Assembly (NCBI RefSeq): GCF_001653135.1
Contig: NZ_BDDS01000002.1
Span: 310,001 to 374,000 of the forward strand
Length of the DNA stretch: 64,000 nucleotides
Source: Pseudoalteromonas neustonica
GTDB lineage: Bacteria > Pseudomonadota > Gammaproteobacteria > Enterobacterales > Alteromonadaceae
Direction of reading: 5' to 3'
Positions 18,419-27,157 of the stretch are shown one piece after another. Under the pieces are notes generated by a model. That model made no database searches and had not been told where the DNA came from. It was given only the letters and a program-made list of their open reading frames with translations. Every line of letters begins with the position of its first letter. Position 1 is the stretch's first letter. Made by a program: the position numbers and the translations under genes.

Positions 18419-19501
18419 TTAAACTGTCAAACCTGCATATAAGTTATCGTATTGGCTACTCATTCCCTTAGCGTCTGCAAGAGCTATAACATGATTTCGA
18501 ATTGGCATACCACTTATTAGAGTTGTTGCTTTAATCAACGCGGGAGCTAAATTATGAGGCTCTGATGCAGACACTAGAATACCTTGCTCAGGGGTTACTA
18601 CTTCATGAATACCACCTACATCAGAGGCAACGATAGGTTTACCACATGCCATAGCTTCTAATATAGATAATGGCAGTCCTTCTCGTTGTGAAAACAAACA
18701 CATAACATCAATACTGGAATAAAAAACTTCCATATTCTGAACGTTCCCTAGAAAGTGAACCCGTTCTTGTAAACCCATTTTCAAAGTCAAAGCATTTAAT
18801 GTGCTTTTTAAACTCCCATCACCGGCAAAAACTAAATGATAATCGCTAGGAAGATCCAGCAAGCTCATGATTAGATCTTTATGTCCTTTACCTTCCTCTA
18901 AACGTGCAGAACATCCAATGAGTGTTGCAAATTTAGGTAAGCTGAATTCATATCGTGCATGATCACTGTCAATTGATGAAAACTTACAGCAATCAACGCC
19001 ATTTAAAATAGTTGAGTCTGTGTTAATGGCTGTTTTTGAATGGAAGTCATCAGCAACAACTTTTGCATCGGCAACCCAGTGTACATTTGATAAACTATTT
19101 AGCGCTTTAGTAATAAAACGTTGTTTAAAGTTATTTAAATACCATGCATCATGTACTGTCGATAGGTGCTTAAGTTGGTTATTCTTAGCAGAAACACAGG
19201 CAAGACCTCCGTAAAGCATTGGTCCAATATGATGGCTATGAATAACATTAATATTGTATTGCTCAATTAACTCAACTAGTTTGTTTACAACATCCAGTTT
19301 AAAGCCAGGTTGTTTGTCTAAACAGATTATTTGTTGATTAAGCTCAGCAAGTTCAGGCCACGAAGCTATAGCGGTGTCTTTATCTCCTTCTAAAGCGACA
19401 ATAATACTACTTTGGCTATAACGACTTTTTTGTAATAAAGTGACAGCCATTTTTTCAAGACCACCAATTTTAAGATGTTGTACTAAGTGCATAACCCTCA
19501 T
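18419..19501 (-). CDS. Family 4 glycosyltransferase (SypP position)
   Basis: 360 residues, GT-B fold. The N-terminus HLVQHLKIGGLEKMAVTLL and the C-terminal donor site GCSARLEEGKGHKDL, FAGDGSL and FSQREGLPLSILEAMACGKP are typical GT4 motifs. It is a soluble or peripherally bound enzyme adding a sugar to the lipid-linked repeat unit. Its ATG overlaps the stop of the chain-length gene as ATGA, and the QR-like fusion follows 10 bases later, so the three are one operon. Its place between sypO- and sypQR-like genes fits sypP; the sugar specificity is unknown. Confidence 0.87.
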   Translation of the reverse strand: MRVMHLVQHLKIGGLEKMAVTLLQKSRYSQSSIIVALEGDKDTAIASWPELAELNQQIICLDKQPGFKLDVVNKLVELIEQYNINVIHSHHIGPMLYGGLACVSAKNNQLKHLSTVHDAWYLNNFKQRFITKALNSLSNVHWVADAKVVADDFHSKTAINTDSTILNGVDCCKFSSIDSDHARYEFSLPKFATLIGCSARLEEGKGHKDLIMSLLDLPSDYHLVFAGDGSLKSTLNALTLKMGLQERVHFLGNVQNMEVFYSSIDVMCLFSQREGLPLSILEAMACGKPIVASDVGGIHEVVTPEQGILVSASEPHNLAPALIKATTLISGMPIRNHVIALADAKGMSSQYDNLYAGLTV

Positions 19502-20991
19502 GATAATTCACCCTCTTTCACCATATTTTGATCACTGTGTTCAAACTCAAAATCGTTATCAATAATTGGTAATACTGTAACGACTTCACAACATGCTAGC
19601 TTTTCAATTGTCTGTATATCCTTCAATCTACTATCACAAAGTACAGCAACGAACACACTCGCTATACCTGTAAAAATGCCTAGAAACACTCCCACGATAC
19701 TTGATAAAATAAGTGAAGTATTAATTGGCTGAGTAGGACTATATGCCCGCTCGATATTTTTAACTTTATCCGGGCCTTCATATTTAACTAACTTACCCGT
19801 GACTTTGGCCATTTCGTAACGGCTCAGCATGTCTTTATAAAGTGACTGCTTCACGTCATAGTCACGCTCTAATTTTCTTAATTGCTTTTCAACATCGCTT
19901 GTTACTAATAGCCGATTGCTAACCAGTTCAACTTGCTCAGAAAGCATCTCGAATTCCTGCTCTTGCTGAAGTACTTGATTCTTTGCCTCTTCAAGTGCTA
20001 AAAGTTGTGAAACTAAAACACTGGTTTCGTTATTTTTATCTGTGGGTAAGGTATTAACCATTTGCCAAAGTTGATCGATGTTCTCTATATCAACCTCTTT
20101 ACTGGTTTCAAGTAAAGCCTGCTGTCGGTTTTTAAGATTCGTAAGTGCCCTTTTTTTTTCAACAACTTTACTGTGTTTGTCGGTATAGCGTGATCTTAAT
20201 GTACTCAGTTCTGATTCAGTTCTAATTATTTTCTCTTCAATTCGTCCAAGAATGGGATTTGCTTGTCCCATTTTGTTCATCAGTGCTTTAAGTTTAGCTT
20301 TAGCCCCTGAAAGTACGATAGATTTCTGTTGCTGATCTGATAGTAATTTATCAAATGTCTGACGGTTACTGTGTAAAACGGCTGGTAACGTGCTGCTATT
20401 TTTAGCTTTAAATTGAGCAAGCAACTCTTCAGATAGTTCCAGTTCATCTCTTAAACTCACTAGCTGTTGATAAAAAAATTGCTCAGATGTATCAAGTGAG
20501 GCTTTAGTTGGTGCAAGCAAGCTTTCTATAAATTTCTCAACGATTTTTTCCAGTACTGCTTTCATTTGTGTCTGGTCATGCCAAGTAAAATTAACACGTA
20601 CTAATTCATCGCCAATTAAGGATAATGACAGCGCTTTTGCTAATTTTTGATGTATTTCTTCAACTTCTTTTGGCTTTGAGTTTTCATTAATTAGTTCAGT
20701 TTCCCTTGCTACAGTAATCAAGACTTTACGACTTATTACTAATGTGCGAAGTGCGGCCATACGGTCAGACAATTGAAAAGAAAAAGATAAATCATCTAAA
20801 TAAGGATTTAGTAATGCAGATTCTTCAATTAAAATTGTTGCATGATTCATGTATTGCTTTTGTGCAGTTGCTGACATAACGAAAACGACAATAGGTACAA
20901 TGCATAGCGGGATCATAAATAGTTTAGCGCGGGTGTACAGAGCGTACAGCGCCAAATAAAGTAACCTTTTAATTTGCTCTTTTACCAACAT
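19498..20991 (-). CDS. sypO: Wzz/GumC-type polysaccharide chain-length protein (SypO-like)
   Basis: 497 residues with the polysaccharide co-polymerase topology: a first membrane helix (about 23-44), a long periplasmic coiled-coil region (about 160-390, rich in Leu, Gln, Glu and Lys) and a second helix near 425-450 followed by a short cytoplasmic tail. There is no attached kinase domain, so the separate SypD-like protein is a plausible partner. It should set chain length together with the polymerase and the SLBB exporter. An upstream 185-base gap carries two activator-type boxes, so it probably heads a transcript. Confidence 0.88.
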   Translation of the reverse strand: MLVKEQIKRLLYLALYALYTRAKLFMIPLCIVPIVVFVMSATAQKQYMNHATILIEESALLNPYLDDLSFSFQLSDRMAALRTLVISRKVLITVARETELINENSKPKEVEEIHQKLAKALSLSLIGDELVRVNFTWHDQTQMKAVLEKIVEKFIESLLAPTKASLDTSEQFFYQQLVSLRDELELSEELLAQFKAKNSSTLPAVLHSNRQTFDKLLSDQQQKSIVLSGAKAKLKALMNKMGQANPILGRIEEKIIRTESELSTLRSRYTDKHSKVVEKKRALTNLKNRQQALLETSKEVDIENIDQLWQMVNTLPTDKNNETSVLVSQLLALEEAKNQVLQQEQEFEMLSEQVELVSNRLLVTSDVEKQLRKLERDYDVKQSLYKDMLSRYEMAKVTGKLVKYEGPDKVKNIERAYSPTQPINTSLILSSIVGVFLGIFTGIASVFVAVLCDSRLKDIQTIEKLACCEVVTVLPIIDNDFEFEHSDQNMVKEGELS

Positions 20992-21005
20992 CTATTTACC
21001 ACCGA

Positions 21006-21056
21006 TATTTCGCATTTTGCTAATTCGTTTCTCGAATCTATTTGCATTTTGAGAAA
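21006..21056. promoter_or_regulatory. Two activator-type boxes upstream of the sypO-like gene
   Basis: On the minus strand TTCTCA-AAA-TGCAAAT (about 21041-21056) matches the V. fischeri SypG enhancer pattern as I recall it, and TTAGCA-AAA-TGCGAAA (about 21008-21024) is a weaker copy. A 5-bp dyad ATTCG-N5-CGAAT lies between them. The boxes start only about 15 to 65 bases before the gene, so there is no room for a -24/-12 promoter between boxes and start codon. Confidence 0.55.
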
Positions 21057-21089
21057 CTCATCTCTAAAACAAACTATTAAATTAATAGC

Positions 21090-21105
21090 TGCAGGTTGTG
21101 AGCCA
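21090..21105 (-). promoter_or_regulatory. Weak -24/-12-like element before sypO
   Basis: TGGCTC-N5-CTGCA on the minus strand keeps the GG and GC dinucleotides at sigma-54 spacing but departs from consensus at two positions of the core elements. If used, the activator boxes would lie downstream of the start site, which is unusual. It is given as the best candidate in the gap, not as a firm call. Confidence 0.3.
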
Positions 21106-21176
21106 CAATGATGAAAAATTTAGAGGAATAAGCACACCAACAGTAAAATTTGAGGTTCAGATTAAATCAGGCAAAT

Positions 21177-22319
21177 TTAGTCGCTGAGATTTACTAAATG
21201 GGATTCCACTAATGATGCTTTCGATTGCCAGCTGTGGTTACTTGCTAAGTTTGACTGTATCTCGCTGAAAGAGAACTCAGTTGCGCAGCTTAATTGAACT
21301 GCTATATCAACGCGTGTTATAAATCCATCATGATCATGAGCAACTAAAATAGTTTCTTGGTATTTATTTACAGCGGGAAAACTGGTGGCTACGATCGGAG
21401 TACCACATGCAAGGTATTCCTTTAGTTTGAGGGGATCACAAGCTCTTATTTGCTCATTATCTATAAAAGGGAGTAACGAAACTTGCCAATGTTGTGAAAA
21501 TTGAGCAAGCCTAGCATGATCAACAGCATTTATATGCGTCACATTGGAAAGCGCCAACAAGTCGCTAAAATCATCGCTTATATTTCCAACAAGAACCAGC
21601 TCATATTGAGTACGACTGGTAGCTAATTTGTATAATAGCGCTTTATCTAGCCAAGCATTTAAAGAGCCATAAAAGCCTATTTTTGGTTTATTTATGCCTT
21701 TGAGCTCAATTGCTTTTACTGCTCTGTTATGAAATAAATCAAAATCAACACCATGAGTTAGTAATTCTACTTTTTCTTTGGGCATTTTATCAGCCAAAAA
21801 ATCGCTAATAACGTAGATTAAATCAGCTTTTTTTATCAATGCAGATTCAAATGGCTCAACCATTTGATGATCAACCCCCGCTAATGCGCTAAAATCATCA
21901 CCACAATAATAAACAACACGATCGATTCCTTTTCGTGGGGATATTAGAGAAATGGCAGTGGGTACGCTTAACCAATAAATAATAGGCTGTTCATTTAAGA
22001 ATGAACAGCGTGAAAATAAATAACGGTTAAACATCCTCGCTAAATTAAAGTCATGCCATGGTAAAATAAATAAATTATACACTTTCATTAACTTATCATT
22101 TTCAGCAGACGTTGCTTGATTTTTTTTGTTCGTATTGCTGCTAAAGAGTTGCATCAACTTTTGGAGAACTCTTTTAATATCAACAGCTTTAATGCTTGGC
22201 TTCCTCATTCCGATTGAATTTATCCAATGCACTTCATGCTTTTCAGATAATTCTTTAAACAAGTGCTGAGTACTACTTGGGTGTCTCCCCCAATCTTCTC
22301 CAAAAACAACAAACTTCAT
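21177..22319 (-). CDS. Glycosyltransferase (SypN position)
   Basis: 380 residues, probable GT-B glycosyltransferase. The N-terminus is FVVFGEDWGRHPSSTQHLF; later segments include VYYCGDDFSALAGVD, VELLTHGVDFDLFHN, KIGFYGSLNAWLDKALL and DPLKLKEYLACGTPIVAT, the usual C-terminal donor-site region although the Glu-rich motif is less typical. It begins 3 bases after the acetyltransferase stop with GAGGG upstream, and is the last gene before the 185-base gap preceding sypO. Position fits sypN. Donor and acceptor sugars cannot be told from sequence. Confidence 0.82.
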   Translation of the reverse strand: MKFVVFGEDWGRHPSSTQHLFKELSEKHEVHWINSIGMRKPSIKAVDIKRVLQKLMQLFSSNTNKKNQATSAENDKLMKVYNLFILPWHDFNLARMFNRYLFSRCSFLNEQPIIYWLSVPTAISLISPRKGIDRVVYYCGDDFSALAGVDHQMVEPFESALIKKADLIYVISDFLADKMPKEKVELLTHGVDFDLFHNRAVKAIELKGINKPKIGFYGSLNAWLDKALLYKLATSRTQYELVLVGNISDDFSDLLALSNVTHINAVDHARLAQFSQHWQVSLLPFIDNEQIRACDPLKLKEYLACGTPIVATSFPAVNKYQETILVAHDHDGFITRVDIAVQLSCATEFSFSEIQSNLASNHSWQSKASLVESHLVNLSD

Positions 22320-22322
22320 ATA

Positions 22323-23027
22323 TCAGCCCTCTATATTTTTTACGACTTTAGCTGGATTACCCGCAGCGATAGTCATTGCTGGAACATCTTTGGTCACTAC
22401 ACTGCCTGCCCCAATTATTGCCCCGCGACCTATTGTTACGCCAGCGAGTATAGTAACGCCTGTGCCGATCCATGCGCCTTGTTTTATGACTATATCACCT
22501 ACTTGAGACTCATCATCGGGTAAGCCTGCTGCGCGTTTATCACAGTCAATTGGGTGCCCTGGGAAACCAGCTAAAAAGACACGTCCAGCTAGGCGTACAT
22601 CATCTTCAAGCACTATTAATCGACCTACTGAAAATGCATTTTGCCATCCAATATCAACGTTGTTTCCAATAATAAGTTTCGGCGTCATACCGTTACTCCC
22701 TCTTGCACAAAACGTACTTATTCCCGAAATACGATTATTATTACCGCAACTAATTTCAATATTACCCAGTAGTTGCGGCATACCGGAATAAAGGAAGAGC
22801 CCTTGTTTTGAACCCTTAATTTGGCTTTTGAAAAGTGGCGTAAAATAAAAAATGCGCATTAATTCACTCACCACTGTAATGAGAAAATTATGTAATTTAT
22901 AGATCGCAAAATGCAATCCTGGAATGACGAACATTTGCGGATTTCGAATGGTTTTTGCGATTTTAAAAAGTGACTTAGCTAATGAACTATCACTATTTTT
23001 TAACCACATTTTGAAATTTAAAATCAT
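22323..23027 (-). CDS. sypM: Hexapeptide-repeat acyltransferase (SypM-like)
   Basis: 234 residues from the ATG at 23027, which has AAGGAG 7 bases upstream and sits 1 base after the previous stop. The C-terminal half is a left-handed beta-helix of hexapeptide repeats ([54 protein letters not shown]), as in maltose/colanic-acid type O-acetyltransferases. A conserved-type catalytic His is visible only tentatively as GHPID. It probably adds acetyl groups to the polysaccharide or its lipid-linked precursor. The position after the polymerase gene matches sypM. Confidence 0.85.
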   Translation of the reverse strand: MILNFKMWLKNSDSSLAKSLFKIAKTIRNPQMFVIPGLHFAIYKLHNFLITVVSELMRIFYFTPLFKSQIKGSKQGLFLYSGMPQLLGNIEISCGNNNRISGISTFCARGSNGMTPKLIIGNNVDIGWQNAFSVGRLIVLEDDVRLAGRVFLAGFPGHPIDCDKRAAGLPDDESQVGDIVIKQGAWIGTGVTILAGVTIGRGAIIGAGSVVTKDVPAMTIAAGNPAKVVKNIEG

Positions 23028-23028
23028 G

Positions 23029-24390
23029 CTATAACTCCTTTTGACTTTCAAGTGCAAGCTTTTCTAATGCAATTGTCAGTGCTAAAATTATGTACAAAGG
23101 CCAAGTAAATGCTTGAGTTAAAAAGGTTCCAGATACCATAAAGCCAATTAAACCGGCTTTTAGTGCCGAAGCATTTATTGCAATGTTGTCGTTACGGTTA
23201 ATTTTTATAAGCGTAAAAACTCGCGACAAACTTCTATAAATGCTGACTATAACTAGAATAAAAATACATAGTCCAACAAAGCCCGTTTCTCCTAATACTT
23301 GAAACCATGTACTATGCACTGCATGATTCTTGCCATCCCAATGCGGACTGTAAAAGTAATAATTAACAAAGAAGTTATTCACTCCAACCCCTGTTAAAGG
23401 ATTAGCAAGCGCCATATTAATAGCCGCTTGCCATGCATAAATACGTCCCATTGCCGACTCATCAACGCCGCCTTCTTGAGCCCCTCCGCTTTGACGATCA
23501 GTAATACCGGCAAAAATCATAAGTACCAACATCCCTACTACGCCGATACCAGCAACGATTAGCGGATTTTTAATTTTTTGGTATAAGAAAAAACATATAA
23601 TTGCAGCAATACCGAGTAACCCTCCTCTGCTTTGTGTTGCTATAACTCCTGATATTGCTAATAGCAAACCGATTGCAGCTAGCAATCTACGCAACGAGTG
23701 TGCATTTGTGTTAAACATCTCGGCGGCTAAAAAAGAGACTGGAAACATCAATACTAAAGACAAATCATTTGGGTCGCCTAATTGAGAGCGAATATCGCGA
23801 GAAATCGTAACCCGAGTGCCTTCTACTAGGCCAATACCATTGATTTTATTGCTTAAAGCAACAATTGCAATGGTAACCCCCGACACCATAATACCTAGGC
23901 GAACACTATTAAAATGAGAAAGAGATGTCATCCACCAACTAATAGCGAAAACCATAATTAGCACTTTGACCAATACACCTGACCAATATTCTATTGCGAT
24001 CCCTTTATTTGAAGCACTAAATACACACACTGTGAGCCACACAAACCAAATTACAAAAATTAGATGAGTTGTACTCCAATGTGGCTTAAGTTTTTTTGAA
24101 ATAAATAAATGCCACACGATCCCTAAAATAGACGCCAATGCTAAAAGCTTGGGGATCTTCAGAGGCATTAGCACAGGGAATGCTTCGTGTAGTCTAAAAT
24201 AACTAAATAAAATAAATAAAATAATAAAGGCCACACTTACTTTAACTGCTGTAAATGCGGCAAAAGGTAGAATCAAAAAAGCAAATACAGCAATAGGACC
24301 CAGTTGAAGATACAACCCAACTACTAAAAATGTAACTAAGCTTGCATTAATAAGATGACTATTATTTTTATAAAATTGATGCATCAACAT
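23029..24390 (-). CDS. sypL: O-antigen ligase/polymerase family membrane protein (SypL-like)
   Basis: 453 residues with about ten to twelve membrane helices. The large periplasmic loop and flanks carry the Wzy_C/O-antigen ligase signature: [23 protein letters not shown] and [16 protein letters not shown]. It is either the polymerase or the surface-polymer ligase of the pathway. The start overlaps the flippase stop by 23 bases; the second Met, 6 bases in, is better spaced from AAGG and may be the real start. Only one such gene is present, so it must be the main candidate for polymerisation. Confidence 0.86.
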   Translation of the reverse strand: MLMHQFYKNNSHLINASLVTFLVVGLYLQLGPIAVFAFLILPFAAFTAVKVSVAFIILFILFSYFRLHEAFPVLMPLKIPKLLALASILGIVWHLFISKKLKPHWSTTHLIFVIWFVWLTVCVFSASNKGIAIEYWSGVLVKVLIMVFAISWWMTSLSHFNSVRLGIMVSGVTIAIVALSNKINGIGLVEGTRVTISRDIRSQLGDPNDLSLVLMFPVSFLAAEMFNTNAHSLRRLLAAIGLLLAISGVIATQSRGGLLGIAAIICFFLYQKIKNPLIVAGIGVVGMLVLMIFAGITDRQSGGAQEGGVDESAMGRIYAWQAAINMALANPLTGVGVNNFFVNYYFYSPHWDGKNHAVHSTWFQVLGETGFVGLCIFILVIVSIYRSLSRVFTLIKINRNDNIAINASALKAGLIGFMVSGTFLTQAFTWPLYIILALTIALEKLALESQKEL

Positions 24391-25786
24391 GCCTTGTAGG
24401 GAAAGCTTTAATTACTCGCTGAATATCTGTTTTATAGAGTAATGAAAGAAAAACTAAAAATGCAGTTAGGATACCAATATGTAAAACAAACCATTGTGGG
24501 TAAAAGACTACGCTACAGAACAAACAAGCAAGTGAAATCCAACTCACTATTAAGTCTTTGACGTTAATTTGTATTTTTTCAAGTCGTTGGCTTATCACAA
24601 AAAAACTGGCTGCTTTAAATAACTGCATTATTAACAATACTAAAATTGCACCGTTAACACCTTCATTTGCAACCAACAACCATAACCCAATCATTGCGAT
24701 TACTGCTGCACATGCATTTATTAATGTTACGTACAAGCCATTTTTATGCATAAAACAGCCTATATTTAAAATATCGCTATGATGCCTTATTGCAACAATA
24801 ATTATTAAGGCGGGTAACCACCAAGTGTTTGTTTGATATGCTGAAGGTAAAACCAGATTGAATAATATTGGAGCTAGTATCAGCATAATAGCGCATAACG
24901 CTAAACCAATATTAAGACTGCGCACCGCACTAAAACTGTAGTTAACTTTGTCTTCTTTTATAAAGTCAAAACGCTTGGCAAACCACCACATTCTAATTGG
25001 TTCGAACGTGAAAGAAGTCATAACTGCAAACTGTACAGCAACATAATATTGGGCTAAGACGGCTTCTCCCTCATGGGCAACAATAAACCAGTTTTCAGCG
25101 CCATTGCCAGCGTACACACATAGTGACGATACTATGATAGCCAATAAAAAAGCGCTATGTTGTTTATTGAGTCGCCATGAAATGGATGCATAGGTAATTG
25201 TTAATTTTTTTATTACAAAAAATAGCGCAATGAGCAAAATCAGTAACGTGCTGATCATTCCTGAAAACATGACACCGGTGATGCCTTTTCCCAAAAGTAA
25301 TAATGAGATCGTAACTACAGTTTGTAATAAACCATGGCAGACGGCTAATACGCAATAATGTTTAGCTAAATTGTAAACTCTAAAATATGTATAAGGTATT
25401 GCTAGTAAAGCGGATAAGGACAAGTTGATACATAACAGTTGAAAATCAAGTGGTGCCACATTAGCAGGTAAATGCACAATAATTTTATGTGTAAAAATCA
25501 AAGCAATTACAATAAATAAACTACAAACAACAGCGCTTAAAACTAAACAATCTCTAAACAAAGCAAGCTTTAATCGGTTGTCATTATACTGTTGTTTAAA
25601 TAAAAGCTCTGGCAAACCTAAACATAGCAAAAGTGAACACACCGAGGAGACAGAAACCAAAAAGTTTAATTCCCCAAACTCTGTTAAATCTAAAAGCCTT
25701 GTCGTTACTGGCAGTAATAAAAACCCAAGTCCTTTAACAACGACAACAGATATACCAAAATATAGTATTTGCTTTAAGCCTGTCAT
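24368..25786 (-). CDS. sypK: Polysaccharide flippase, Wzx/MATE-like (SypK-like)
   Basis: 472 residues from the ATG at 25786, which has AGGAG just upstream and avoids overlap with the preceding gene. Twelve to fourteen hydrophobic helices, N-terminal FGISVVVVKGLGFLLLPVTTRLLDLTEFG split as in the Polysacc_synt/RfbX family (LLLPxxTRxL, followed by FG). It should flip the undecaprenyl-linked repeat unit across the inner membrane, which makes this a Wzx/Wzy-dependent system. It is 8 bases downstream of a glycosyltransferase gene and overlaps the polymerase gene. Confidence 0.87.
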   Translation of the reverse strand: MTGLKQILYFGISVVVVKGLGFLLLPVTTRLLDLTEFGELNFLVSVSSVCSLLLCLGLPELLFKQQYNDNRLKLALFRDCLVLSAVVCSLFIVIALIFTHKIIVHLPANVAPLDFQLLCINLSLSALLAIPYTYFRVYNLAKHYCVLAVCHGLLQTVVTISLLLLGKGITGVMFSGMISTLLILLIALFFVIKKLTITYASISWRLNKQHSAFLLAIIVSSLCVYAGNGAENWFIVAHEGEAVLAQYYVAVQFAVMTSFTFEPIRMWWFAKRFDFIKEDKVNYSFSAVRSLNIGLALCAIMLILAPILFNLVLPSAYQTNTWWLPALIIIVAIRHHSDILNIGCFMHKNGLYVTLINACAAVIAMIGLWLLVANEGVNGAILVLLIMQLFKAASFFVISQRLEKIQINVKDLIVSWISLACLFCSVVFYPQWFVLHIGILTAFLVFLSLLYKTDIQRVIKAFPTRHVDASIL

Positions 25787-25794
25787 AGGCTCTC

Positions 25795-26946
25795 CTATAG
25801 GGCTTGCACCCATTGTGAGAGTTTTTTTGCCTGATGCGTTGCATTAAATTGTTTAGCAACAAGTTTCTTTGCATTTTGGCCCATTTCAAAGCGTTGATGT
25901 GGTGTTAGCAAGTAAAACTTATAGATCATTTTTGTGATATCAGAAATACTCCCTGGTAAGCATTTATAACCTACTTGATTAGTTACTATTTCATTCGCCC
26001 CCATAAGACTAGTAGTTAGTACAGGTACACCGCAGGCCATAGCTTCTTTTAATACAACGGGACCTGTATCACGGTCGCCATTGTTAGCAATGCAAAATGG
26101 AGCGATAAGTGCAGAGTATTGGATAGTATTTTGAGCGATCCAATCAGGAGACTTTTTGCCTAAAAATTTGATTTGATCTCGAATTCCTAGTTTCTCAGCC
26201 ATATAAATCAAATCATTTAACATTGGGCCGTCCCCTACTACATCCAATGTAATATTGAATTCATTAGGCAGTTGCTTTAAAGCAGGTAATAAAAATTGTA
26301 AGCCTTTTTTCTCCACTAAACGACCAATAAATAATAACTTAACAGACTCATTAAGTGATCTAGGTGAAAACCTAAATTGCTCAAGGCTGATACCACAATG
26401 AAGTAACTTGATAGAGTTTTTTGAGTATTCCTTAAATTGGTCAGCCATGTCTTTGCATACAGCAACAGAGAAGTCGCACAATGCAACTTTTTGCTCTAAA
26501 TCAGCTTTATTAACATACACATCGTGGCCATGACCTATAGACGATACAGTGATCCCAGCAATTTTAGCGCCGATGATCCCATAAGCTAATGGACCATGCA
26601 TAAAGTGACAATGCAGATGGTTTATATTGAATTTATTAATTAAACGAGCAATCTCATTTCCATAAGCTAATAATGATGGTGTTGAAATAGATTTAAATTT
26701 ATTTGAGTAATTCAGTGCTTTAAAAAGCGTAGGTAATTTTGTAGTAAAATTCGAGATGCTTATAATTGATGGTTTATCTATTGTTACAACATTAACATTG
26801 ATATCTAAAGCTGTTACCAGCTTTGTTTTTTCAAACGTAATAACAGTCACTTTATGACCCGTAGCTACTAATGCGTTAATTTCAGTGATTACAAAAGTTT
26901 CAGATGCAATTGGAAAGCTTGGTACAAGGATGCCAATGTGTTTCAT
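25795..26946 (-). CDS. Family 4 glycosyltransferase (SypJ position)
   Basis: 383 residues, GT-B fold. The N-terminus LVPSFPIASETFVITEI is characteristic of a GT4 subgroup; the donor site shows LFIGRLVEKKGLQFLLPAL, VGDGPM and DTGPVVLKEAMACGVPVL, with the usual Glu in the last motif. It is the first gene of the sypJ-to-R module and lies about 25 bases downstream of the predicted sigma-54 start site (promoter 26983-26998, boxes 27037-27064). Which of sypH, I or J it represents cannot be decided without alignment; gene order favours sypJ. Confidence 0.87.
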   Translation of the reverse strand: MKHIGILVPSFPIASETFVITEINALVATGHKVTVITFEKTKLVTALDINVNVVTIDKPSIISISNFTTKLPTLFKALNYSNKFKSISTPSLLAYGNEIARLINKFNINHLHCHFMHGPLAYGIIGAKIAGITVSSIGHGHDVYVNKADLEQKVALCDFSVAVCKDMADQFKEYSKNSIKLLHCGISLEQFRFSPRSLNESVKLLFIGRLVEKKGLQFLLPALKQLPNEFNITLDVVGDGPMLNDLIYMAEKLGIRDQIKFLGKKSPDWIAQNTIQYSALIAPFCIANNGDRDTGPVVLKEAMACGVPVLTTSLMGANEIVTNQVGYKCLPGSISDITKMIYKFYLLTPHQRFEMGQNAKKLVAKQFNATHQAKKLSQWVQAL

Positions 26947-26982
26947 AGTTAATTCCCAAAGAATATATATTAACTATTAAGT

Positions 26983-26998
26983 GGCAATATCCGTGCCT
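26983..26998 (-). promoter_or_regulatory. Sigma-54 promoter for the glycosyltransferase-flippase-polymerase operon
   Basis: On the minus strand AGGCAC-GGATA-TTGCC matches TGGCAC-N5-TTGCW at all core positions except the two outermost bases. The spacing is exact, and the predicted start site is about 25 bases before the ATG at 26946. Confidence 0.68.
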
Positions 26999-27036
26999 TA
27001 TAAAAAACCACTAAAACCGCTCATATTATCACCGCT

Positions 27037-27064
27037 TTGCAAAATACTTGCAAAATGCAATGCG
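27037..27064. promoter_or_regulatory. Tandem activator-type boxes upstream of sypJ-like gene
   Basis: TTGCA-AAA-TGCAA (27048-27060) is a perfect 5-bp dyad, preceded by a half copy TTGCAAAATA at 27037-27046. The same spacing class and core occur upstream of sypA and sypO. The boxes lie about 40 to 65 bases upstream of the -24 element. Confidence 0.6.
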
Positions 27065-27157
27065 TTTAACAAATTAAAACTTAAAAACAGTGTTTAAATG
27101 GGCATTAAATCTTGGCTTCGTAATTGCGTAGTATTACTTAAGGTAATTAAAGAGAGA

